Assembly: GCA_001898835.1 (NCBI GenBank)
Contig: MKVM01000003.1
Coordinates: forward strand, 661,852 to 725,851
Direction of reading: 5' to 3'
Length of the DNA: 64,000 nt
DNA from: Micrococcales bacterium 72-143
GTDB lineage: Bacteria > Actinomycetota > Actinomycetes > Actinomycetales > Microbacteriaceae
Positions 19,394-30,300 of this stretch are shown one piece after another; the stretch's first letter is position 1, and each line of letters opens with the position of its first letter. The translations under genes were made by a program, and so were the position numbers. The notes under the pieces were generated by a model. That model had not been told where the DNA came from. It did not search any database and saw only the letters and a list, made by a program, of their open reading frames with translations.

Positions 19394-20781
19394 ACGACGG
19401 AGCGCGCGACGGGCAGCTGACCTTCCCGGACGCCGCCTACTTCATCGCGGCGAGCCGGCTGCGCCCGGGGCTCGACGGCGGCTACACCGTCGCGACGCTG
19501 CAGCGGGCCATGCACCTCGAGCAGGTCGCGGGCGTCATCCCGACGCTGCTCACCTTCGACCCGGCGCCCATGGAGGGCGTGCTCGAGGGCTTCCGCGGGC
19601 TGGGCCTCGCGACCGAGCGCACCCGCATCCGGAACCTCTTCGAGGAGCTGCGCGAGCGGCCGGAGCTCGTGCGGGATGCGGTGCTCCACCCCTTCACGGA
19701 GCCGGCCGACGCCGACCCGGCGCCCTGGACCGACGTCGTCGCCCACGACGGGACCGTCGTGCTGCGGCTGCCGTTCATCCGGCAGGTCGACTGGTTCCGG
19801 GTGCCGGCGCCGCTGCCGGTGCTCGCCGCGGATGGCGGCGTGCTCGGCGCGCTGCACGGCTTCGGCGAGCTCTACCGGCTGTGGGTCGACGCGGTCGTCG
19901 CGGAGGTCGCCCCGCGCGATGCGGTCGTCGTCTCGGAGGCGAAGCAGGTGGGCGAGCTGCTCGTCGGCGGACCGCGCGACTACACGCTCGTGCACACGGT
20001 CCACAACGCGCACACGCGGCCGCCGCACGCCTGGGACTCCGAGATGGACCCCCTGTGGTCGGGCTGGTTCGACGTCATCGACCGGTTCGACGGGGTCGTC
20101 TGGCTGACGCGCGCGCAGCGGGCGGATGTCGTGCGCCGCTTCGGCGAGCACGAGGGCTGGGCGGTGATCCCGCATCCGGCGCAGCCCGCCGCCGCGCCCC
20201 CGGACGCCGCCTCCCGCGATCCGTTCCGTGCGGTCATGATCGCGCGGCTCGTCGAGCAGAAGCGCGTCGAGGACGCCGTGCGCGCCTGGCCCGCGGTGCT
20301 CGCCGCGGAGCCGCGCGCGCGACTCGAGGTGTTCGGCGAGGGTCCGCTGCGCGGCGAGCTCGAGGAGCTCATCGCGGAGCTCGGGGTCGGCCACGCCGTG
20401 ACCCTGCGCGGCTACGTGCCGCGCGCATCCGACGAGCTCGCGACGGCCGGCCTGCTCGTCGTCTCGAGCCGACACGAGGGCTGGCCCCTGTCGATCACCG
20501 AGGCGCTGTCGGGCGGCTGCCCGGTCGTGAGCTACGACGTGCCCTACGGCCCGGCGGAGATGATCCAGGCGGGGGTCGACGGCGAGCTCGTGGCCGCGGG
20601 CGACGTCGAGGGGCTCGCGGCGGCCGTCGGGCGGGTGCTCGGCCGCCCCGACCGGATCGCCGCGTACTCGGATGCCGCGCTCGCCTGGGCGCGGGCTCAC
20701 GGCCCGGAACGTGCGATGGCCGCGACCAGCGAGCTGCTGGTCACGGCCATCGAGAGGTCGCGGAGGCGTCGTCTCAGCTGA
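19366..20781 (+). CDS. GT4-family glycosyltransferase
   Basis: A 471-residue GT-B enzyme. The N-terminal half has unusual long loops. The C-terminal half has the GT4 nucleotide-sugar fold: RLVEQKRVEDAVRAW near 290, FGEGPLRGELEELI near 324, and the EX7E motif with Glu371 and Glu379 (EGWPLSITE), followed by GGCPVVSYDVPYGPAEMI. It resembles poly(glycerol-phosphate) alpha-glucosyltransferase (TagE-like) and related wall-polymer transferases; donor and acceptor cannot be fixed. No signal peptide is seen, so it acts in the cytoplasm. The GTG start overlaps hspR by 28 bases, so it probably shares the heat-shock transcript. Its 3' end overlaps the convergent PLDc_N/SHOCT gene by 8 bases. Confidence 0.88.
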   Translation: MATLGAGPVDDGARDGQLTFPDAAYFIAASRLRPGLDGGYTVATLQRAMHLEQVAGVIPTLLTFDPAPMEGVLEGFRGLGLATERTRIRNLFEELRERPELVRDAVLHPFTEPADADPAPWTDVVAHDGTVVLRLPFIRQVDWFRVPAPLPVLAADGGVLGALHGFGELYRLWVDAVVAEVAPRDAVVVSEAKQVGELLVGGPRDYTLVHTVHNAHTRPPHAWDSEMDPLWSGWFDVIDRFDGVVWLTRAQRADVVRRFGEHEGWAVIPHPAQPAAAPPDAASRDPFRAVMIARLVEQKRVEDAVRAWPAVLAAEPRARLEVFGEGPLRGELEELIAELGVGHAVTLRGYVPRASDELATAGLLVVSSRHEGWPLSITEALSGGCPVVSYDVPYGPAEMIQAGVDGELVAAGDVEGLAAAVGRVLGRPDRIAAYSDAALAWARAHGPERAMAATSELLVTAIERSRRRRLS

Positions 20782-21163
20782 GCGCCTTCGCCTTGAGCGC
20801 GTCGAACTCGGCCTGCGTAATCGCTCCCGCGTCGAGCAGGGCCTTGGCCTTGGCGATCTCGTCTGTGGGTGTGGCGGTGCCGGCGACCTCGCGGATGTAG
20901 CCCTCCGCGACCTGCTGCTGCGCCCGGGCGGCCTTCTGGCTGCGCTCCGCCATGCCGTTACCGCGCGCGATGAGGTAGACGAGCGCGGTGAGGAAGGGCA
21001 GGAAGATGAGGAAGATGATCCAGAGCGCCTTCCACCAGCCGTTCAGCTTGTGGTCGCGGAACAGGTCGCCGATGATCGCGAAGATCGCGAACAGGTAGGC
21101 GACGAACGCGAACGCCCAGAACAGGGCCCACAGGAAGTCCCAGAAGTTGCTGAGGAAGGTCAT
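20774..21163 (-). CDS. small membrane protein with PLDc_N-like segment and SHOCT domain
   Basis: A 129-residue protein with two N-terminal membrane helices (about 5-32 and 43-68) resembling the PLDc_N module, with LIARGNGM after the second. A helical linker follows, then a C-terminal SHOCT motif (DEIAKAKALLDAGAITQAEF, about 101-120), a short domain often fused to membrane proteins and thought to mediate oligomerisation or bacterial contacts. The start was placed at ATG 21163, which has AAAGGC 6 bases upstream and begins the hydrophobic segment. It is divergent from the giant surface-protein gene across 170 bases. Confidence 0.88.
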   Translation of the reverse strand: MTFLSNFWDFLWALFWAFAFVAYLFAIFAIIGDLFRDHKLNGWWKALWIIFLIFLPFLTALVYLIARGNGMAERSQKAARAQQQVAEGYIREVAGTATPTDEIAKAKALLDAGAITQAEFDALKAKALS

Positions 21164-21333
21164 TGCGTGCCTTTCGTGTGACGGCGACCTCCCTATGAGA
21201 TCTCCTTGGGGCATTTCTACACCCCGGCGGGCCGTCGCCGCGCCCGCGGCCGGGTGAACGGCGGGGGCGGGCGCGGCTGGATGATGACGCGCCATGAAAC
21301 TGGGACTCGTGCCGAGCGCCCGTCATCGTTAGC

Positions 21334-24300
21334 ATGAGCCGCAGCGCGGATGCGAGTGCCTTCCAATCCCCTGTCAGGCGCCCCCGATCCGTCCGTGCAC
21401 CCCAGATGAGCCCTGATGCCGTGAGCCACGGTGCGTCCGAGCGACGCGCTTTCGCCGCGCTCGCTGCGCTCGTCGCCGCGGTGGTCGCGGTCGCGACGAT
21501 GACGGGTGCGTCCGCTCCTGCCGCCGCCGCCGTCGTCGTCGAGGCGGAGCCGACCTCTGTCGGCCTGCCGCTCGGCCCCGTGGCTCCGCGGATCCCGGTG
21601 GTCGTCGCCCCCGCCGTGCCGGAGGCACCCGCCGTCGAGACCCCGGCTCCCGCGCCCGAGCCGGCCCCCGCGCCGCGCACCCGGGTCGTCGTGGTGACCA
21701 CGACGCCGGCCCCGAACCCCAACCCGGGCGGCACCTCGAACTGCGTCCTGCAGGTGACGGGCGGCGACGGCGGATCGGGTTCCTCGACGTCGTCCTCGAG
21801 CTCGACGAGCCGCACGCTCGTCTGCGGCCCCGGCACGGTCGGCCCGACCACGGTCGGCTCGTCGACCGGAACGGGCGGGACCGGCGGGACCGGGAACACC
21901 GGCGGGGCCGGGAACGCAGGCGGGACCGGGAACACGGGTGGCACCGGGAACACGGGTGGCACCGGGAACACGGGTGGCACCGGGAACACGGGTGGCACCG
22001 GGAACACGGGCGGGACCGGGAACACGGGCGGGACCGGCGACACCGGAGCCCCCACGACCCCCGGCGGCACCACCGATCCCGCGGGCGGCACCGACGACTC
22101 GGACGACCCGGCCGCGGCCGCCCCCGACTACTCCCTCCTCTCGCTCGGCGCTCCGGTCGCCTTCGCCGACGACCCCGCCGACACCGGCTCCCCGGACGCC
22201 TCCGCCCCGGACGCATCGGCCGCCCCCGAGCCCCTCGCGGACGGCCAGCCCTCCACCTTCGTCACGCTCGACGCGCCGGCCGCCGAGGACGACGACCCGC
22301 CCGCGCCCGCACCCCTCTCCGTCGGGAGCGCCGGCGCGAACGTCTCCATCACCGTCTCCGGCGACCAGCTCGTCGTGACGGTCGACGGCACGACGACGAG
22401 CACGCCGCTCGCCGAGATCGCGAGCCTCTCGGTCACCGGGGGCGTCATCAGCATCGGCGAGGGAGTGCTCGCCGCGCTCGCCGGCGTCGGCGCCCCGCTC
22501 GCCGTCACCGGCTCCGGGACGAGCAGTCTCACCGTCCACGGCGCCTCCGTCGGGTGGACGCTCGGCGCCTCCGGCTCGGGTTCGGTCACGATCGGCGCGA
22601 CCTCCTTCGGCTACACGGGGATCGCGACTGTCCAGGTCGTCGGCGCGGACGCGACGCTCACCCGCTCGGGCTCCTCGGCGGCGATCACCTGGACGGTCGA
22701 CACCGCGGGCGGGGGCGAGGTGGCCGGCATCCGGTTCAGCGGCTTCGCGCACCTCGTGGGTGCCGCGTCCGACGACGACGCATTCGTGGTCGACGTGGCG
22801 GCCGGCGGATCCGTCGCGACGGTCGACGGCGGCACGGGCGGCCACGACTCGCTCGAGCTGCGCGCGGCCGGTGGCCGGGTCGTCTCGGTGCCGAGCGGCG
22901 CCGACCAGGGCACCCTCTCCGGCGATGCCGTCTCGGTCGCCTACGACAACCTCGAGCCGCTGGCCGTCTCGGGCACCCCCGCCCAGGTCGCCGTCACGAC
23001 GACGACCGACGGCGACCAGCTGGAGGTCAGCCAGGACTCCGGCACCCACGAGATCACGGTGCGCAGCACGATCGGCTCGATGGAGACCGTCGTGCTCGTC
23101 GTGCCGACCGAGGTGTTCGAGATCCTCGCCTCCGCGCCGAACGTGACCGTCACCGTCATCGGCGACCTGTTCCTTCCGGGCGTGACCTTCCGCATCGTCG
23201 CCGCCCACATCCTCGTCGGGGCATCCGTCATCGACACGACCGGCACCGGCACCCCGGGCGACATCGAGCTGACCGCGGGCACCGCCCACGACGCCGACGC
23301 GAGCGTGGCGCTCAGCGGCTCCACACTGCGCGGCGGGGCGATCACGCTGAGTGCCACGGCGACCGCGACCCCCGCCCCGGCGGCGACGATCACGAGCTCC
23401 GCGCAGGCGAGCACCGTGCTCACGGACACCACCCTCGCCGCGACGGGCGACGTCACCGTGTCGGCCGCACTGCTCGCGACGATCGCCGCGAGCGACACTC
23501 CGGGCGCGGGCGGCACCGACGACACGGATGCGGCGCTCGCCTCCGCGACCGTCACGACCTCGGCGACGGCGCTCCTCACGGGCACGACCGCGGTGACCGC
23601 CACCGGCGTGCTCACGGTGCGGGCGCACAACACGACGAACGTCGCGGTCACCGCGGACGCCTCGGCCGCGACAGCCGGCGGCGCGATCGCCACCGCCGAC
23701 ATCACCGCGAGCTCCTCCGCCCGCATCGCGTCGTCCTCGGGCATCACGGCCGCCTCCGTCGCCGTCGACGCCGACACCACGGTCGACGCGCGGGTGACCG
23801 CGATCGCGAGCGCCGGCGGTGCGACCGCGAACGACGCGAGCCCCGACAGCACGACGGGCGGTGCGGCGCAGACCCCCGGCGGAACCCTCACGGTCGCGGG
23901 GGCGATCGCCAACCTCGCACTGACCCAGCGCTCCTCGGCCACGATCGCGCCCGCGGGCACCGCCGGGATCGTGGCGCCCGCCGGCGTCAGCGTGACGGCG
24001 GCATCGCGCGGCGGCTCCGTGTCGTCGGCCGACGGCAGCCCGGTGGCCGCCGGGTCGACGGGCGTCGGCGTCGCGGTCGCCGTCAACCGCAGCGACGTCG
24101 CGACCGAGGCGACCGTGACGGGCGGCCGCTACACGGCGTCCGCGTTGACTGTCCGCGCGGTCACGGCGCCGACCGTGTCGGGCGCCGCGAACGACTACGC
24201 GGCGACCGCCGTCTCCGGCGCGTCGAGCGGTTCCGGATCCGCGACCGCCGCTGTCGCCGTCGCGGGAGCCGTCGCGGTCTCCCTCGCCACGCTGGCCACC

Positions 24301-27300
24301 CTCGCCGCGATCACCGGCGACGTCGTGCTGCTCGCCCCGGATGCCGAGGTCGCGATCGCCGCCCGTGCCGCGACGAAGGTGCGTGCCGCCGCCTCGCCGA
24401 AGGCGGCCGTGGCGGGACAGACCGCGGGTGTCGGCGCGAGCGTCGCACTCGGGGAGCTCACCGGCACGACGACCGCGGAGCTCGCCGACGGGGCCGGCCT
24501 CGCGGGCGCGCACGGCCTGTCGATCACCGCCGACGCCGCCATGGCGAGCGAGACCACGGCCGCGGGTGGCGCGACGGGCACGGGGGTGAGCGTCGCGGGC
24601 GCCACGGCGATCGGCGTCTCCGCCCTCGCGACCACCGCCCGCATCGGCACCGGCGCGCCGCTCACGGTGACGGGCGACGTGAGCGTCACCGCCGATCAGC
24701 GCGCCCCCGTGACCACGACCGCCACCGGTGCCGCGGAGTCCGGCGACGCCGCCGTCGGGCTCGCCCTCGCGCTCGCCTTCGTCGACCACACCGTGCGCGC
24801 GACCGTGCTCCGCGACGTGACCGCAGGCGGCGTCATCGTCATCCGCGTCACCGGTGCGACGGGGGCGACGACGACGGCCGAGGCCTCCGCCGGGGGTGCG
24901 CCCGCGGAGGGCGCCGCCGACCAGCAGGGCGCCGGCTCCTCGCTCGCAGACGCTCGGCAGTACGCATCGAGCCAGGGAACCGGAGGGTCGACGCTGCCGG
25001 CCACGCCGAGCCCCAGCACCCCCGCGGGCACGGTCTCGGTGGCCGCCGCCATCGCCGTCACGCTGCTCACCTCGGTGGCCGACGCGAGCGTCGCGGGCGT
25101 GCACCTGGCGGCCCCGGCCGTCACGCTCGAGGCGCGCCACCACGACCTCGCGGAGTCCACCGCGACCGGCCAGCCGGCCGACCGCGGACCGCCGGGCGTC
25201 ACCATCGGAGCCGGAATCGCGATCACCGACGCGGACGTCGTGATCACCGCGAGCACCGGATCCGGAACCACCATCGACGCCGACGCGCTCACCCTCGTCG
25301 CGGGTGTCGACAGCAGCACCGCAACGGGGGACCCCGCCACCGCGCACCGCTTCGCCGCGACGTCCGTCGCCGGCGCCGGATCGGGTGGCACGCTCGGCCT
25401 CGCCGGAAGCCTCGCGCTCGCGATCGTCCACCTCGCGACCACGGCATCCGCGGGCGGCGCGATCGACCTCGACCTCGACGGGGACGGCGTCGCCGGCTCG
25501 CTCGCCGTCATCGCCGTCTCCCGTGCCGTGACCGTCGCGGATGCGAAGGCCGCGAAGGGCGCGGGCGGATCGACCGTCGGCCTCGGCGCGTCGGTCGCGG
25601 TCGCGAGCGTCGCGCACCGCACGATCGCCGAGCTCGCCCCCACCGCGCAGTTCGCCGCGACGAGCCTCGCGGGCGGCGCGATCGCGGTCTCCGCCGACAC
25701 GAGCGACACGACCACCTCGCGCGCCGCGGGAGCCGCCGCCGGAACCGGCGTCGCGGTCGCGGGCTACGCGGCCACCACCGTCTCCACCGTCGTCACGACG
25801 GCGCGCATCGCCGCGGGAGCCGCTCTCGCGACCGGTGCGAGCGTCACCGTCGCGGCCACGCAGAGCGCGACCGCCGCCGCGATCGCCGACGGGAGCACCG
25901 CCGGCGGAACCGCCGCGATCGGTGCCGGCCTCGCCCTCGTGCTCGCCGGCCACGACGTCGTCGCGACCGTCGCCCGCCCGGTGAGCGCCGCATCCGCCAC
26001 GCTCTCCGCCGCGGGCACCTCGACGACGACGGCGTCCGCGACGGCCTCCACCGCCGGGGCGGAGCCGACGACGGGTGGCGCCGGGGGCGCGGGCGACGGC
26101 GTCGACCAGCAGCTCTCCGGTCAGGCCGGCCACGCGAGCTCCCTCGGCGGCGGCGCGGCCCCCGCGCTCCCCTCCGCTTCGACCTCGAGCGGCGGCGTCG
26201 ACGTCGCGGCGGCCGTCGCACTCGTCGTCGCGGCCGTCTCCGTGACCGCCGGCCCGAGCGGGGCGGGCACGCTCGCCACGACCGGCGCCCTCGCGATCAG
26301 CGCGACGAGCACCACGACGGCCTCGAGCACCGCCGACGGCTCGGCCACGGCCCCGGGCGGAGCCTCCGTCGGTGCCGCGGTGGCGCTCACCGACCTCGAC
26401 CTCACGACCGCCGCCACGGCGGGATCCGGCACCGTCGGCTCCCTCACGGTTACGGCGGACGCGACCACCACCCTGGGCGCGACCTCCACCGCCGGGGCGA
26501 GCGGCGGCTCCATCTCGGTGGCGGGCTCCGTCGCGCTGCTCCTCGCCGAGCTGACCACGACCGCCGAGCTCGGGGGCGTCCTCGTGCTCGCCGGCGGCAC
26601 GGGCGACGTCGAGGTGCGGGCCGGCTCGACGACCACCGCGACGGCGACCGCCGGATCCTCCGACGGCGTGGCCGGGTCGAGCGTCGGCATCGGCGGCTCG
26701 GCCGCCGTGGCGGTCGTCGACGACCTCACCGCGGCGCGCATCCTCGACGGCGCGGCGCTCACGGGCGCACGTGCCGTCACGATCGCGGCGGCCGGCACCG
26801 GCTCCGTGGCCGTCGTCGCGCGGATGGGCGCCACCGGCGGCGGCGTCGCCGTCACGCCCGCGGTCGCCACGGCGCGCGTCACCCAGACGACCCTCGCCCG
26901 CCTCGGCTCGGGCGCGACCCTCGTGGCATCCGGTGCCGTCGCGGTGACCGCGAGCCAGGACGCGACCGTCTCGGCCACCGCCGGTGCGACGGCCAGCGGC
27001 GGGCAGGTCGGCGTCGGCCTCGCCCTCGGCCTCGTGCTCGCCGATCTCGACGTCACCGCCGCCCTCGCACGCAGCCTCGCGGCGGCGGGCGACGTGACCC
27101 TCTCCGCGACGGGCCTCGCCGACCTCGACGCGAGCGGCACCGCCTCGACCGCGGGTGCCGACGGCGAGACCTCGAGCGGACCCGACGGCAAGGGCGCCGC
27201 AGGCGACGGGGTCGACGCGGCCGTGGCGAAGGAGCGCACGCACGCCGACGGGCTCTCGACCAGCGGCGCACCCGGCGCCACCCCGAGCGCCTCCACCTCG

Positions 27301-30300
27301 CAGGGCGGGGTCAGCATCGCCGCAGCCGTCGGGGTCGTCGTGGCGCGCGTCCAGGCGCAGGCGCTGCTCGAACCCGGGGTCGTCACGATCGGCGGTGTCG
27401 CCGTCACGATCGCGTCCGCGCTGCAGACGGATGCCGCCTCGGTCGCCGACGGATCCACCACCGCACCCGGCGCGGCGGGCATCGGCGCCGCGGTCGCCCT
27501 CACGAAGCTCGACGCCGTCAACCGCGCGATCCTCCCCGCGGGGGTCACCGTCACGGCCGACTCCCTCCGGGTGGCCGCGACCGTCGCCGCCGACGGGGCC
27601 GACACGGTCTCGCAGCTCGGCGCATCCGCATCCGCGGGTGCCGGCGCCGGCAAGGTCTCGATCGCCGGATCGGTCGGCATCGCGATCGTGGACTCGGCGA
27701 CGACTGCGCGGGTCGACGGCGCGGTCGTGCTCACGGGCGCCCTCACTGTCGTCGCCGCCGGGTCGCTCACGACGACCGTCACGGCCCTGCCCGCGGTCGA
27801 CGGTGTCAGCGGCGAGAGCGTCGGCGTCGGCGCGTCCGCCGCGATCGCGATCGTCACGGATGCCGTGAGCGCGTCGATCGCGAGCGGCGCCACCGCGCAG
27901 GCGGGTGCGGTCGAGGTCACCGCGACCTCCGACTCCACGGCGAAGGCCACGGCGCGGATCGGCGCGAGCGGCGGCTCGGTCTCGGTGGCGCCGGCTGTCG
28001 CCACGACGCTCCACACCGCCCGCACGAGCGCGACGATCGGCGCGGGCGCACTGCTCGGCGCCGCGAGCCTCTCGCTCACTGCCACGCAGACCGCGACGGC
28101 GGAGGCCACCGCGACCGCGGGGGCCGCGGCGGGCAACGCGGCGATCGGCGTCGCCCTCGGTCTCGCCATCGGCGACCACGAGGTCACGGCATCCCTCGCC
28201 CGCACGGTGCGTGCGACGGGCGCCGTCGCGATCGCCGCGACGGGCAGCTCGCACGTGACCGGATCCGCCACGGCCTCCTCCGGCGGGGCGGACACCGGCT
28301 CCGGCGGCTCGACCGTCGACGGGCAGATCGCCCAGGAGAAGGACCACGCGGCGGGGCTCGCCGGACCCGGGGCGTCGAACCCGGACGCGCCGAGCGCGTC
28401 GACCTCGAAGGGCGCGGTCGGCGCCGCGGCGGCGGTCGGCGTGGCCCTCTCGACCGCGACCGTCACCGCCGTGATCCTCGCCGGCGGCCGCGTCGAGGCC
28501 GCGAGCCTCACCCTCGTCGCGTCCGGCGAGGCCGACGCCGCCAGCGCGGGCACCGGCTCGGCCGCCGGCGGCTCGAGCGTCGCCATCGGCGCGGGCGTCG
28601 CCGTGACCCTCGCCACGACCCGCGCCACGGCGGAGCTCGCCGGCAGCGCGCGGGCCGGCTCGATCACCGTCGAGGCCACGAGCCCGGCAGGCTCCGAGCT
28701 CGCCGCCCACGCGACCGCGGGCGCCGCGGGCGGGGTGTCGATCGCCGGCTCGGTGGCGATCGCGGTCGTCGACCGCGTCACGCGCGCGCGCCTCTCGGGC
28801 TCCGCCGAGACGACGGGCGCGGGCGAGCTGCGGATCTCCGCATCGTCGGAGGCGGCGGTCGAGGCGACCGCGGTCCCCGCCGACAGCGGCGCCGCGGGCA
28901 CGGGCGCCGTGGGCGTCGGCGCGGCCTTCGCGCTCGTGATCCTCGACGAGTCGACCCTCGCCGAGCTCGCGAACGGCGCGACGGCGACCCTCACGGGCGC
29001 ACTCACCCTCGATGCCGCCGCGACGACCGCGGCCGCGACGACTGCGACGATGGGTGCGGCCGGCTCCGTCGGGCTCGCGCCCGCCGCCGCCGTCACGCTG
29101 TCGACCGTCGAGGCGCGCGCCCGCATCGGCACCGGTGCCGTGCTCGCGATCCCGGGCGCCGTCACCGTCCGCGCGCGCACCACCGCGGGCTCCGCCGCCA
29201 CGGCGGACGCGGCGGCGACGGGCAGCACCGCCGCCGTCGGCCTCGCGCTCGGCCTCGCGAGCGGCACGCACGCGGCACGCACCGAGCTGGCTCGCTCCCT
29301 CGCCGGCGCGGGCGCCGTCGTCTTCCAGGCGACCGCCGTCTCCGACGTCACGGCATCCGGAACCGCCTCCGCGGGCGGCGGCGAGGAGGCCGCCGACGCC
29401 GACACCGAGGTCGCGGGCAAGAAGGGCGTCGACAAGGAGATCGCCGCCGAGCGCGGTCACGCGGACGACGTCGCCGGCGCCCAGGGCGTCGCGGGGTCGG
29501 GCGCCTCCGAGACGCCCGGTGCCGAGACCTCCGAGGGGCCGGTCTCGGCGGCCGCCGCCGTCGGCGTCGCCCTCTCCACCGTCACGGCGGAGGCCCTCTT
29601 CACGGGAAGCGTCTCCATCGTCACGACGGGCGCCGTCACCCTCGACACGGCCGTCAACGCCGACGCCGCGGCTACGGGCGACGGCTCCTCGACCGGAGGC
29701 TCCGCCTCCATCGGGGCCGGCCTCGGCCTCGTGCTCGCCCGCACCGTGAACCGCGCGGTCGTCCCCGTCGGCCTCGCCGTCACGGCATCCGGGCTCACCC
29801 TGCGGGCCGGCGTCGCGGATGTCGGCGGCGACACCACCTCGACCGTCACGGCCCGCTCGGTCGCGGGCGCCGCGGGCGACGTCTCCTTCGCGGGCTCCCT
29901 CGCCATCGCCCTTGTCGACCACACGACGACCGCCGCGCTCGAGAGCAGCGTGACCCTCGCGGGCGGCGACCTCGTGCTCGACACGGATGCCGCGGTCGCC
30001 GCGACCGCGACCGCGCTCCCCGCGGGCGACGGCTCCGTCGGCGGCTCGGTCGGCATCGGCGCGGCCGTCGCGCTCGTGGTGCTCGACGTCGCGACCGAGT
30101 CCGTCCTGCGCGGCGGCGTCGGCGTGACGGGCGCACGCGACATCGCGCTGGCCGCCGACACCACGAGCTCGGGCTCCGCGTCCGCCCGCATCGGCGCGTC
30201 CGGCGGGGTGGCGGTCGCTCCCGCCGTCGGCATCGTGCTCTCGACCGTCACGACCCGCGCGACGATCGGCACGGGTGGCGCGCTCGCCCCCGGCCGCGAC

